64,000 nucleotides of DNA from Bradymonas sp963697525 (GTDB taxonomy: Bacteria; Myxococcota_A; Bradymonadia; Bradymonadales; Bradymonadaceae): positions 5,890,001 to 5,954,000 of the forward strand of contig OY969087.1 in assembly GCA_963697525.1 (NCBI GenBank), given 5' to 3'. Both the position numbers and the translations under genes were made by a program. Under the pieces are notes generated by a model. It was not told the DNA's origin and searched no databases. It saw nothing but the letters and a program-made list of their open reading frames with translations. Position 1 is the stretch's first letter. The number at the start of each line of letters is the position of its first letter. Of this stretch, positions 56,096 through 64,000 are shown one piece after another.

Positions 56096-57351
56096 CACGC
56101 CCCCCGGATGACATCGATGGGCTCGACCTTGGCGGCGCGCCGCGCCGGCACCAGCGAGGCCACCAGCCCCACCAGCGTGGCGACCACCACCGCGCCGATG
56201 ACGATGCCCCAGGTCAAGTCGAACGGAAATAAGGGCTGCACCCGGCCGGACTCGCCGGGGGCGGGGATCGAGCCCAGCCCCCAGCACAGAAGCGAACCGA
56301 GGATCGAGCCGACGACCGCGCCGCCGAAGGACAGCAACGTCCCCTGCAGCGCGAAGATGCGCCGGATCTGGCGGCGGCTGGCGCCGATGGCCTTCAGAAT
56401 GCCGATCTCGGGCAATTTGTTGGTCACCAACACCACCAGAATGCTGGCGACCGCGAAGGCGGCGGCGACCGCGGCGAACAGTACGATGAGGTTGCTCGAC
56501 CCGCTCTGAGCCCGCAGCCCGCGCAGCAACTCCTGGTTATCCTTGGTCCAACTGTCCACCTGGTAGGGGACCTGGCGGCCGAGCTTGGCGGCCAAGTTGT
56601 CGGCGGCGAAGACGTCGTCGAGCTTGATGTCGATGGAGTTGACCGCCGAGCCCAACCCGAACAAGGACTGCGCGTCGCCCAGCGTCATGAACACCGCCGC
56701 CTGGTCGACCTGGCCGAAGCCGGTGTCGAAGACGCCCCCCACCGTCTTGGACACCGTCTTTCCCTGCGGCGGGGCGACCTGAATCCGGTCGCCCACCTTC
56801 ACCTTCAGATCGTCGGCCAGCGTGCGGCCGATGGCGACCTCGCCGGGGGCCAGCCGGTCGAAGCGGCCGCTCTGTAGGTTGGACTCGATGTCGACGATGC
56901 GGTCGTATTCGACCGGGCGCACCCCGAAGATGCGCACCGCCTTGCGCGTCTGACCGCGCAGCACGAAGCCCTGGTCGATGACCGCCGGGGTGACCGCGAT
57001 GATATGCGCGCTGGAGCGCTCGATGCGCGGGATCCACGTCGCCCAATCCTCGATCTTCTGCTTTTGCTGGGTCGTGCCGGTGCGCTCGCCGATATACAGG
57101 CGCTTTTGGCCGCGAAACTCCGGCCGGTCCCACAGCGCCACCGGCTCGCGCTCGGCGGGCTCGACGGTCACGTGCGGGATCGCGCCGGTGACGTCGGCGA
57201 CGAGCTTCTTCTGCAGGCCGTTGATGAGCGCGGTCAAAAAGACCACGAGCACCACGCTGACGCCGACGACGCCCACCGTCAGCAGGGTCAGCCGACGTGA
57301 GTCCAACAGCCCACGCAGCGCGATGCTCCACGAGAAGCGGTCGGCGATCAT
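56095..57351 (-). CDS. FtsX-family ABC permease of efflux system 2
   Basis: A 418-residue inner-membrane permease with the LolC/MacB layout: an N-terminal helix (LLTVGVVGVSVVLVVFLTAL), a periplasmic MacB_PCD-like domain (about 45-270) and three C-terminal helices (IVLFAAVAAAFAVASILVVL, LLSFGGAVVGSILGSLLCW, GIVIGAVVVATLVGLVASL). The cytoplasmic coupling segment NKLPEIGILKAIGASRRQI is typical, and the end LVPARRAAKVEPIDVIRG is a family hallmark. It overlaps the adaptor gene by 4 bases (ATGA) and the ATPase gene by one base. All three proteins should be made together. Confidence 0.94.
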   Translation of the reverse strand: MIADRFSWSIALRGLLDSRRLTLLTVGVVGVSVVLVVFLTALINGLQKKLVADVTGAIPHVTVEPAEREPVALWDRPEFRGQKRLYIGERTGTTQQKQKIEDWATWIPRIERSSAHIIAVTPAVIDQGFVLRGQTRKAVRIFGVRPVEYDRIVDIESNLQSGRFDRLAPGEVAIGRTLADDLKVKVGDRIQVAPPQGKTVSKTVGGVFDTGFGQVDQAAVFMTLGDAQSLFGLGSAVNSIDIKLDDVFAADNLAAKLGRQVPYQVDSWTKDNQELLRGLRAQSGSSNLIVLFAAVAAAFAVASILVVLVTNKLPEIGILKAIGASRRQIRRIFALQGTLLSFGGAVVGSILGSLLCWGLGSIPAPGESGRVQPLFPFDLTWGIVIGAVVVATLVGLVASLVPARRAAKVEPIDVIRGA

Positions 57352-58595
57352 GGCGACGCCTCCCGCCGCGCGGGCGGCGCGGCGCCCGGCTCGGCGTCGA
57401 CGCGCGCGCCCGCCTCGACGCTGGCGGCGTTCTCTACGACCCGCGTTCCCTTGTCGAGGCCGCGCACCGCCGCGAAATTTTGCCCGGAGGCCAGCACCTC
57501 GACCTTCTGGCGCTGCGCGCGCCCGTCGTCGACCACCAACACGTAGGCTTGCTTGCCGTCGCGCAGCACGCTCGTCACCGGCACTGCCAGCGTATCCTTG
57601 AAGTTGGCGACCTCGATGTTGACGTCGACGGTCAACCCGGGGAAGGCGTCTTTGGGAAGAGACTTGGGTTTGACGTGCACCCCGACCACGCCGCGCTCGG
57701 TGTCGATCTCCGGGCCGATCTGGCGCACCGTGCCTTGAAAATGCTCGTTGGGGCGCGACGGAAAAAACACCACCGCCGGCTGGCCCACCTTCAGCCGGTC
57801 GAGGTTATCCTCGTCGGTCTCGACGTAGTATTCGGCGTCGTCCATCGAGGCGAGCGTCAGCAGCGACTGGCCCGGCGAGACGCTCTGGCCGGGCTTGGCC
57901 TGCACGCGCACGACCAGCCCGGCAAAGGGCGCGGCCACCGTGGCGTTGTCGAGCTGGGTGCGGGCCACCTTCAAGTTCGCCGCGGCCTCGTCGACGCGCG
58001 CGCTCGCCTGTTGCAGGGCCGTCGAGCGCGGCTGGAGTTGGGCGCGCTTGGCCTGGGCGGCGCGAAGCTCGGCGCGCGCCTGGCCGAGCTTGGTCTTGGC
58101 CTGGTCGAGGTTCGCGCGCGTCTCCACGCCGGCGCTCACCAACTTCTGGGCGCGCTGGAAGTCCTGCTCGGCCTGCGCGACCGCCGCCTGGGTGCGCGCG
58201 ACCTCCGCGCGGGCGGCGTTGGCCTCGGCCGTCGTCGGCCCCTGGTGCAACTGCTCGAGCTGGTGGCGCGCTGCCTGCAACTGCGCCTGGGCCTGCTCGA
58301 CCTTGCTCTGCAGCGTCTGCGTGCGCAGCGTCACCAACACCTCGCCGGCTTTGACCCGGTCGCCCTCCTCGACGTTGACCTTGTCGACGATGCCGCCGAC
58401 ATCCACGCCCAGCGCGCTCTCCGTCTGCGAGCGAAGCCGCCCGGTGGCGATGACGACCTCGGTGACGTCCCGCGCTTTGACGCGTGTGACCGCCACACTC
58501 GTGCGCCCACCCCAAAACCAATACGCCCCTGCCCCGACGAGCAGCGCAGCAAGGACCAGCACTGTCACCCAAACGATGCGTCTGCGAGGAACCAT
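57348..58595 (-). CDS. Periplasmic adaptor subunit (HlyD/MacA type) of efflux system 2
   Basis: A 415-residue membrane-fusion protein. One membrane helix (VTVLVLAALLVGAGAYWFW) is followed by a first lipoyl segment (GVDVGGIVDKVNVEEGDRVKAGEVL). A long Ala/Gln/Arg-rich coiled coil comes next (about 90-215), then the second lipoyl half (NATVAAPFAGLVVRVQAKPG) and beta-barrel and membrane-proximal domains. ATG at 58595 is preferred because TTGGAG lies four bases upstream and the membrane helix starts soon after; an earlier start at 58736 would add an unrelated stretch. It heads the operon. No outer-membrane channel gene is adjacent. Confidence 0.93.
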   Translation of the reverse strand: MVPRRRIVWVTVLVLAALLVGAGAYWFWGGRTSVAVTRVKARDVTEVVIATGRLRSQTESALGVDVGGIVDKVNVEEGDRVKAGEVLVTLRTQTLQSKVEQAQAQLQAARHQLEQLHQGPTTAEANAARAEVARTQAAVAQAEQDFQRAQKLVSAGVETRANLDQAKTKLGQARAELRAAQAKRAQLQPRSTALQQASARVDEAAANLKVARTQLDNATVAAPFAGLVVRVQAKPGQSVSPGQSLLTLASMDDAEYYVETDEDNLDRLKVGQPAVVFFPSRPNEHFQGTVRQIGPEIDTERGVVGVHVKPKSLPKDAFPGLTVDVNIEVANFKDTLAVPVTSVLRDGKQAYVLVVDDGRAQRQKVEVLASGQNFAAVRGLDKGTRVVENAASVEAGARVDAEPGAAPPARREASP

Positions 58596-59157
58596 TATGC
58601 TCCAACTCCGACCCAGAAACGGCGGCGGCCGCGACCTTGGCAACCACAAAAAGGCGTACGCAAAGTTCCGAACGGCGCGCCCATCGTCAAGGACGCACCC
58701 ACCGGGCGGCCCACTGACAGCCTTTAGATGCGCCAACTCCCCAAACTGTCACATGGTCTCTCCAAGCGATTCCCTAGCGCCACAAGCGGATGTTCGAGCA
58801 GCCACTTCCTCCCCGCGGCGCAGTCCGCCGATGGGGAGGTGTCGAGGGCCTCGCCCGAGACGGAGGGGTTGAGGTGCCGAATCGGCAAGGCGCTCTCCAC
58901 AGACAGATAGTAGCCAGGGCATCTTGCCCTCGGCGCTCGATAGAGCAGGTCCTGCAGGCGCGCGGCCTCAACCCCCCGACGCTGGCGCGTCTGCCCCCCA
59001 CGAACGGCACGTGGGGGGCGAATGGCGGCTTCGATGCGGCGAGGTGGGGGGCCGAGGCGACTTTCGAGCGCCACATGGTGTCTGGCACCGTGTTCTGGGC
59101 TGCGCTACAGTCTGCAGCACCACCACAGCACGACGCTCCGAGATCGCGGCCGACTCC
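58596..59157. other. 562-base non-coding region upstream of the kinase/STAND gene
   Basis: No convincing gene is found here. The left part should carry the promoter of the leftward efflux operon. The right part holds one copy of a repeat element (listed separately), a small hairpin AGGGCA/TGCCCT (about 58916-58930) and an inverted pair GGGGTTGAGG (58865-58874) and CCTCAACCCC (58966-58975). I see no clear promoter for the rightward kinase gene and no ribosome-binding site close to its ATG. Confidence 0.5.
58853..59040 (+). repeat. Hairpin-containing repeat element, copy 1
   Basis: Two conserved blocks are shared with a second copy at 63009-63150. Block A (58853-58873) begins GCCCGAGACGGAGG and is identical over 21 bases. 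Block B is a perfect 10-pair hairpin, GCCCCCCACG (58993-59002) and CGTGGGGGGC (59010-59019), with loop AACGGCA, followed by a conserved AATGGCGGC...TGCGGCG tail. The blocks are 119 bases apart here and 71 in copy 2. Both copies lie on the plus strand shortly before a gene. Confidence 0.7.
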
Positions 59158-62100
59158 ATGCTCGAAACCCCTCCTCCACAATGCGGTGACTTCGCTCTCC
59201 TCGAACCCATCGGCCAGGGAGGCATGGCCACGGTGTGGCGCGCGCGCCACGAGCCCACCGGCGAGCCCGCGGCGATCAAGGTGATCGTCGGCGAGCGCGC
59301 CCAGAGCGAGACGTACCGGCGTGCATTTCGACGCGAGGTCCAGGCGATGGCGCGCCTGGAACACCCGTCCATCGTGCGGGTGTACGACTACGGCACCATC
59401 GCCGCCGACGCCGCGTCGGCCGCGTCGAGCGCCGGTAGCCCGTACCTGGCGATGGAGTACGCCCAGGGTGGCACCCTGCGTCAGCACGCCTCGCGGATTT
59501 CGGGGTGGGACGAGCTGCAGCCATTGCTGCTGTCGGTGCTCGACGCGTTGGCCTACGCCCACGCCCGCGACCTGGTCCACCGCGACCTCAAGCCCGAAAA
59601 TATCCTGCTCGGCGACGGATTCAAGGCGATCCGGCTGGCCGACTTCGGCATCGCCTACCCGCTCGATCCGGTGCGCGAGCGCATCGACGCCGACCGCGAC
59701 CACCTAGTCTCGGCGGGCACGCCCACCTACATCGCCCCCGAGCAGGCCACCGGTGACTGGCGCTCGTTCGGCCCGTGGACCGACCTGTACGCCCTGGGGT
59801 GTATGTGCTTCGAGCTCATCACGGGGCGGCCCCCCTTTGAAGACGACAACGTCGTGCGCCTCATCTCCAAGCACGTCAGCGCCCCGGTGCCCGAGCTGGT
59901 CGCGCGGTTTGCGTGTCCGTCGGGCGTCGAGCAGTGGCTCGCCGGGCTGCTTGGGAAGCGCCCCGCCGAGCGCTTCCAGAGCGCGCCCCAGGCGGCGGCG
60001 AGCCTGCTGGAGTTGGGCGCCGGTGGCACGGTCACGTTCGTGCCGGGGACGCCGGTGCCGGACGCCCTGGCGGACACCGTCGTCGTCTCCGAGACGCTGC
60101 CGATGCTGGGCACGGCCATTCGCACCACCGAGGTCGACGTCGCCCACCAGACCGAGCCGCTGGCAGTCGCCGCGCTCGACGCCACCGCCGACACAGACAA
60201 CCCGACGGCCAGTGAGCACCTCCCCCGCGTGCCCGCCGATTGGCGGCGCGCGGAGCTGCGCGCGGCGCCGGCCTCGTTCGTCTCCGGGCTGGGGCTGTTC
60301 GGACTGCGCGAGGTGCCCTTCGTGGGACGCCTGCAGGCCCGCGACAAGTTGTGGGCGACGTTGCGCGAGGTCACCACGACCCAGACCACCCACGCGGCCG
60401 TGCTGCGAGGCCCCGCCGGTGCCGGCAAATCGCGCCTCGCCGAATGGCTGACCCGCCGCGCCCGCGAGGTCGACGTCGCTACCGTGCTTCGCGCCCGCCA
60501 TAACCCCGACGACGCCCCCGGCGCCGGGCTGGCCCGGCTGCTGACCAACCACTTTCGCATCTGGGGTTTGTCCGACGCCGCCGCCCTGGGGCGAGTGCGC
60601 GCCGAGATCGACCGGCTGGGCCCGCACCTCTCCGAGGAGCAGCGCGACCACGACGCCAACAGCCTGCTGCAACTGGCGCGCCCGGAGACCGATCTGGCGC
60701 GCCACTCCGACCGCCGGGCGCTGCTGGGCGCGCTTCGCCGCTGGTTCACGCTCTCGGCGCGTCACCACCCGATGATCATCTGGTTCGACGACGCTCAATG
60801 GGGCACCGAAGCGCTGGAGCTGACCGAGCAGGTGCTCACCACCGAGCAGCGAAACCGCGTGCTCGTGGTGCTGACTATCCGCGAGGACGCCATCGAGGGC
60901 GCGCGGGCGCGCCGCCTGCAGCGCATCACCGACCGCGAGCAGACGCTCGACCTGGCCATCGGGCCACTCGGCCCCGACGCGCGCCGCTCGCTCGTCCAGG
61001 CGATGCTGCCCCTCGACGAGGCGCTGGCGCACCGGGTGGGCCGGCGCACCGCCGGCCACCCCCTATTCGCGGTGCACCTGCTGGGCGCCTGGATCGAAGA
61101 AAGCCTGCTCGAGCGTAGCGCCGACGGCTACCGCCTCGACGATGCCCAGACCGCGCTGCCGGCCGACGTCGCCGCGATTTGCCGCCAGCGCCTGGACAAC
61201 TTCATCGCCGCCGCCGAACCCGAGCGCCGCCAGGCCCGGCGCCTCGCCCTCGAGCTCGCCGCCGTGCTGGGAGGCGAGCCGCGCCGCGAATCGTGGGCAG
61301 AGGCCTGCGAGCTGGCCGAAGCCGAGGTCGACCTGTCCGAACTCACCGCCGAACTGATCGAGCGCGGACTGGCGCGGCCCAGCGAGCGCGACTGGCGCTT
61401 CGCCCACGGCCAATTCCGCCAGGTCCTGGTCGACATGGCCCGCGACGCCGGCCGCTACGAAGTCCACCACGACCGCTGCGCCCGGGCGTTGGCGGCCGCC
61501 CAGGCGGCAACGTCGGTGGATAGGAAGTACCGCTACGCCGTTCACGTGGTGGAAGCTCAGCGCTACGAGGACGCCCTCGCGCCGCTCTTGGATGCCTACT
61601 TCGCCAGCAAATACGTCAACCACTGGTCGGAGGCCGAGCGCCTGCTGGACATGCGCAAGCGCTGCGCCGCCCAGCTGGGCTACGCCGACGACCACCCGGT
61701 GTGCGTTCGACACGCGCTGATCGACATCCAGATGGCCACCGACAAGGGCCAACTCGAAGAGGCTCGCCGTCTGCTCGACGACGTCGCCGGCCGCATCGGC
61801 CCCGCGCAGCGCACCAACCAGGCCGACTACGAGCATCTGCTGGGCTGCGTGGAGGTCTACGAGGGCAAGCTTAGCTCGGCGCTCGCCCACCTGGAGCGCG
61901 CCGCCGAATTATTCGACCGCCCGGTGGACATCGGTTGCACCCTCGCCTGGACGATTGACACCCAGCGCATGCTCGGCCGCCTCGACGACGCTCGCGAGAC
62001 CTGGCGCCGGGCGCTGGCCCTGCTCGACCCCGACGCCCACCGCTCCACGCTGACCACCGTGCTCAGCCACATCGGCTACGTATGCACCCAGCAAGACGAC

Positions 62101-62655
62101 TTCGACGCCGCCGACGCCCACCTGTCGCAGGCGCTCGCCCTGTGGGAGGGACGGCCGGGCGCGTCTGGATGGGACCTGAGCCAACTGTGGAACGTACGCG
62201 GCGAGGTCGAGCGCCGCCGCGGCAACTCCACCGAGGCGCTGCAACATTATCAGCGCGCCCGCTTGCTCGCTCAACGCGTCACCGCGCCGGTCCTCATGGC
62301 CGTCTTCGACCTGAACACCGGCATCACCCTCGTCGACCTGGAGCGCTTTGACGAGGCCACCCAAACGCTGCTGCAGGCAGCGCGCACGCTGACCGACCAC
62401 GACGACATGGCCACCGCCGCGATGGCGCGCACCGTCCTGGGCGTCTGCGCCGCCGCAACCAGCGACTGGGACCTATGGCACCGCGAAGTCCGCCCCGGCC
62501 TCGAGTGGCTGGAGACCCACGACGTCGTCGAGCTCGAAAACGCCCAATACGGTGAACTCGCCGCCGCCCTCGCCGACGCCGCCGGCCGCCACGAACAGGC
62601 CGCCCTGGCCCACCGCGTCGCCAAGGCCCAACGGGCCGGCCTCGAGCGCGCCTAG
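59158..62655 (+). CDS. Ser/Thr protein kinase fused to AAA ATPase and TPR repeats
   Basis: A 1165-residue cytoplasmic signalling protein. The kinase domain (about 10-275) is complete: GQGGMATVW, Lys41 in AAIKVI, HRDLKPEN near residue 142, ADFGIAYP and IAPEQ. A linker follows, then an ATPase module with Walker A GPAGAGKSR near residue 424 and Walker B MIIWFDDAQW near 540. Helical TPR-like repeats fill about 760-1150. This plan (kinase, AAA/STAND ATPase, TPR) is common in Myxococcota and is thought to integrate signals through oligomerisation, though substrates are largely unknown. The ATG at 59158 is the first in frame before the kinase fold; no good ribosome-binding site precedes it. The gene lies between two copies of a hairpin repeat. 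Confidence 0.92.
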   Translation: MLETPPPQCGDFALLEPIGQGGMATVWRARHEPTGEPAAIKVIVGERAQSETYRRAFRREVQAMARLEHPSIVRVYDYGTIAADAASAASSAGSPYLAMEYAQGGTLRQHASRISGWDELQPLLLSVLDALAYAHARDLVHRDLKPENILLGDGFKAIRLADFGIAYPLDPVRERIDADRDHLVSAGTPTYIAPEQATGDWRSFGPWTDLYALGCMCFELITGRPPFEDDNVVRLISKHVSAPVPELVARFACPSGVEQWLAGLLGKRPAERFQSAPQAAASLLELGAGGTVTFVPGTPVPDALADTVVVSETLPMLGTAIRTTEVDVAHQTEPLAVAALDATADTDNPTASEHLPRVPADWRRAELRAAPASFVSGLGLFGLREVPFVGRLQARDKLWATLREVTTTQTTHAAVLRGPAGAGKSRLAEWLTRRAREVDVATVLRARHNPDDAPGAGLARLLTNHFRIWGLSDAAALGRVRAEIDRLGPHLSEEQRDHDANSLLQLARPETDLARHSDRRALLGALRRWFTLSARHHPMIIWFDDAQWGTEALELTEQVLTTEQRNRVLVVLTIREDAIEGARARRLQRITDREQTLDLAIGPLGPDARRSLVQAMLPLDEALAHRVGRRTAGHPLFAVHLLGAWIEESLLERSADGYRLDDAQTALPADVAAICRQRLDNFIAAAEPERRQARRLALELAAVLGGEPRRESWAEACELAEAEVDLSELTAELIERGLARPSERDWRFAHGQFRQVLVDMARDAGRYEVHHDRCARALAAAQAATSVDRKYRYAVHVVEAQRYEDALAPLLDAYFASKYVNHWSEAERLLDMRKRCAAQLGYADDHPVCVRHALIDIQMATDKGQLEEARRLLDDVAGRIGPAQRTNQADYEHLLGCVEVYEGKLSSALAHLERAAELFDRPVDIGCTLAWTIDTQRMLGRLDDARETWRRALALLDPDAHRSTLTTVLSHIGYVCTQQDDFDAADAHLSQALALWEGRPGASGWDLSQLWNVRGEVERRRGNSTEALQHYQRARLLAQRVTAPVLMAVFDLNTGITLVDLERFDEATQTLLQAARTLTDHDDMATAAMARTVLGVCAAATSDWDLWHREVRPGLEWLETHDVVELENAQYGELAAALADAAGRHEQAALAHRVAKAQRAGLERA

Positions 62656-62735
62656 GCCGCGCAGAGCACGGTGCGCGACTTCGGCGGAGCCGGCCTTCCT
62701 CGAGCGTATGTATTGAACACAAATGGTTTCCGTGG

Positions 62736-62933
62736 CTTCCGAGGGTGCGCTCACGGCCGGGCCCACGGGCCCGAGCCGCTACGCTTACCCCCGGTCACCG
62801 TCTGGCTGGTAGCTTCGCTGGACGCAAGGGCGATTTGGCAGGTGCCTTCGTGGGGCGCAGAACCAAACCGTGACCGGGGGTAAGCCCACTCGAGGCGCCG
62901 AAAGGCGCGCTCGAGGTGGCGCACCCTCGGAAG
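62736..62933. repeat. Nested inverted-repeat (foldback) element
   Basis: Outer arms CTTCCGAGGGTGCGC (62736-62750) and GCGCACCCTCGGAAG (62919-62933) pair perfectly over 15 bases. Inner arms GCTTACCCCCGGTCAC (62783-62798) and GTGACCGGGGGTAAGC (62870-62885) pair over 16. Between outer and inner arms each side has its own small hairpin: CGGGCCC-A-CGGGCCCG on the left and CTCGAGGCGCC-GAAA-GGCGCGCTCGAG on the right. The whole could form a branched RNA or a DNA cruciform. No target-site duplication is evident at the ends. Confidence 0.75.
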
Positions 62934-63008
62934 GGTCATCGCTCGTCATAACCACGTCGAAAGTCCCCTGCCTTGCAAGGCCAGCTTCAAACTTGTGATC
63001 AATAGACA

Positions 63009-63150
63009 GCCCGAGACGGAGGGGTTGAGATTGGGGTGGAGAAGCTCTCGTGTTCGTTCAAGCCACTTTGCCGCTCTCACGGCGCTCTTGGAGCGACGGC
63101 GCCCCCCACGAACGGCGCGTGGGGGGCTAATGGCTGCCTCGGTGCGGCGG
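63009..63150 (+). repeat. Hairpin-containing repeat element, copy 2
   Basis: Block A (63009-63029) matches copy 1 over 21 bases. Block B is the hairpin GCCCCCCACG (63101-63110) and CGTGGGGGGC (63118-63127) with loop AACGGCG, followed by AATGGCTGC...TGCGGCG as in copy 1. The element ends about 100 bases before the lipoprotein gene start. Confidence 0.7.
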
Positions 63151-63248
63151 CGTGGGTGTTCGAGGCTGTACGTCCGGGCGCCGACGCTTTATTCTCGGCG
63201 AGCCCAAGGTTTGTTGCTTGAAGTCCACTTCTCTGTACTGATTTGACG

Positions 63249-63890
63249 ATGAACCCTCTCCAACCCTCGTTGCGCCGTCTTGTTGCTCTGTTGTTCCTCA
63301 CGGGCTGTGTCGGCCTAGTCGGGTGCAAGTCGAAGGCAGCGTCGAAACAGCCGGCTGCGGCCACGACAAAAACTGAAAAGCCTGACGATAAGACCGACGA
63401 CACACCCGACGCCGCCGGCCTCCCTCCCAGCGAGGTGGAGACGGCCAAGGGCGATGGGGACCTCGTCGGACTGGTGAGTTTGAAGATGATCGAAGACCAA
63501 TGGAAGGGGTGGAACAAACTCGTCGCCAAGGCCAAACCCGACGCCAAAGCGGCGCACGCGCTGGCCAAGGTCAAGCCCGGTGCCAAGCTCACCATCTACT
63601 TCGGCGCCTGGTGCAGCGACTGCGCCCGCGAGCTACCTCGGCTGTTCAAGGCGATGGATATCGCCGGCGAGGTGCCGTTTAGCTACAAGCTCATCGGCGT
63701 GGACAAATACTTCCAGGCCGACGAGGTCTCCGCCACGCCCCTGGACCTACCCGCGGTTCCGCTCATCGTCGTCGAACGTGACGGCAAGGAAGTCGGGCGT
63801 ATCATCGAGAAGTCGCCCAACGGCATCGAAAAAGATCTGCTGTCGCTTTTGGACGGCACCAAGACGGGCAAAATATCGGCGACCCACTAA
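63249..63890 (+). CDS. Thioredoxin-like lipoprotein
   Basis: A 213-residue lipoprotein with two possible lipoboxes, LTGC and LVGC, the second fitting better. A Lys/Asp/Pro-rich linker of about 60 residues leads to a thioredoxin fold. It carries IYFGAWCSDCARELP, a CxxC redox motif of unusual CSDC sequence, and the cis-Pro in LDLPAVPLIVV. It probably reduces or transfers disulfides, or binds a thiol substrate, in the periplasm or at the outer membrane. The ATG at 63249 has only a weak ribosome-binding site; a TTG six bases upstream is less likely. An alpha/beta hydrolase gene starts 33 bases downstream. Confidence 0.87.
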   Translation: MNPLQPSLRRLVALLFLTGCVGLVGCKSKAASKQPAAATTKTEKPDDKTDDTPDAAGLPPSEVETAKGDGDLVGLVSLKMIEDQWKGWNKLVAKAKPDAKAAHALAKVKPGAKLTIYFGAWCSDCARELPRLFKAMDIAGEVPFSYKLIGVDKYFQADEVSATPLDLPAVPLIVVERDGKEVGRIIEKSPNGIEKDLLSLLDGTKTGKISATH

Positions 63891-63923
63891 TCGACCCCGA
63901 CTTACTCTTCATCCAACAGCAAC

Positions 63924-64000
63924 ATGCCCCATATCATCAACGACGGCGTCAAGATTCACTACGAGACTCACGGCAAGGGCACCCCCATCGTGTTGTTGAT
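63924..64000 (+). CDS. Alpha/beta hydrolase, N-terminal fragment (continues beyond window)
   Basis: The window ends inside this gene. The 25 visible codons read MPHIINDGVKIHYETHGKGTP and then a hydrophobic strand IVLL, which is the typical start of an alpha/beta-hydrolase fold protein (substrate-entry strand, then the strand leading to the HG oxyanion motif). It is on the same strand as the thioredoxin-like gene with a 33-base gap. Nothing more can be said about its activity. Confidence 0.7.
   Translation, partial: MPHIINDGVKIHYETHGKGTPIVLL

Larger units (their letters stand above)
62656..63248. other. 593-base non-coding region with foldback element and repeat copy 2
   Basis: This gap after the kinase gene has no convincing coding sequence. 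It contains a 198-base nested inverted-repeat element (62736-62933) and the second copy of the hairpin repeat (63009-63150), both listed separately. The stretch 62656-62735 has no signal I can name. The promoter for the thioredoxin-like lipoprotein presumably lies in 63150-63248, but I see no strong match. Confidence 0.5.

Overview
The window is GC-rich, densely coded bacterial DNA with no rRNA, tRNA, CRISPR array, phage or insertion-sequence gene that I can recognise. Several traits point to the former Deltaproteobacteria, most likely Myxococcota and perhaps the Bradymonadales: many long signalling proteins, Ser/Thr kinases fused to sensor modules, RCC1-repeat exported proteins, a thrombospondin-type-3 protein with a MYXO-CTERM-like tail, and many lipoproteins. 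The assignment is an inference from gene content.

Layout. 1-4.8 kb: 3' end of pntB (transhydrogenase), a tandem universal stress protein, a MEDS-domain hybrid histidine kinase and a stand-alone gyrase-A-type beta-propeller protein. 5-8.2 kb: an exported TPR protein and an RCC1 lipoprotein. 8.2-10 kb: a NarL-type two-component pair whose kinase carries a frameshift. 10.3-18.3 kb: SDR, divergent QueA-like protein, exported protein, a 38-residue membrane protein, PRC-barrel protein, sugar-lactone oxidase, lipase and two DUF2382 stress proteins. 18.4-25.6 kb: lipid and redox genes (desaturase, PAP2 phosphatase, class V aminotransferase, a Baeyer-Villiger-type monooxygenase/esterase pair divergent from a PF10118 protein). 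25.9-33.7 kb: a degenerate histidine kinase, a Ser/Thr kinase with an RCC1 sensor, an exported protein, a YhhN-family protein and a large membrane protein with an internal duplication. 33.7-37 kb: fdhD with a frameshifted YdeP/FdhF-like molybdoenzyme. 37-46 kb: an EamA transporter, lipoproteins, a di-haem peroxidase, the MYXO-CTERM protein and a GST. 46-58.6 kb: two complete ABC efflux operons (ATPase, FtsX permease, HlyD-type adaptor) around a STAND-type regulator, a broken small secreted gene and a methyltransferase. 59-64 kb: a 1165-residue kinase/ATPase/TPR protein flanked by two copies of a hairpin-containing repeat and by a large inverted-repeat element, then a thioredoxin-like lipoprotein and the start of an alpha/beta hydrolase.

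The region looks like accessory chromosome for envelope sensing, stress response and efflux. Many neighbours are translationally coupled through 1-7 nt overlaps. Three genes are each broken by what looks like one single-base indel, so either the sequence has residual errors or several genes are recent pseudogenes.
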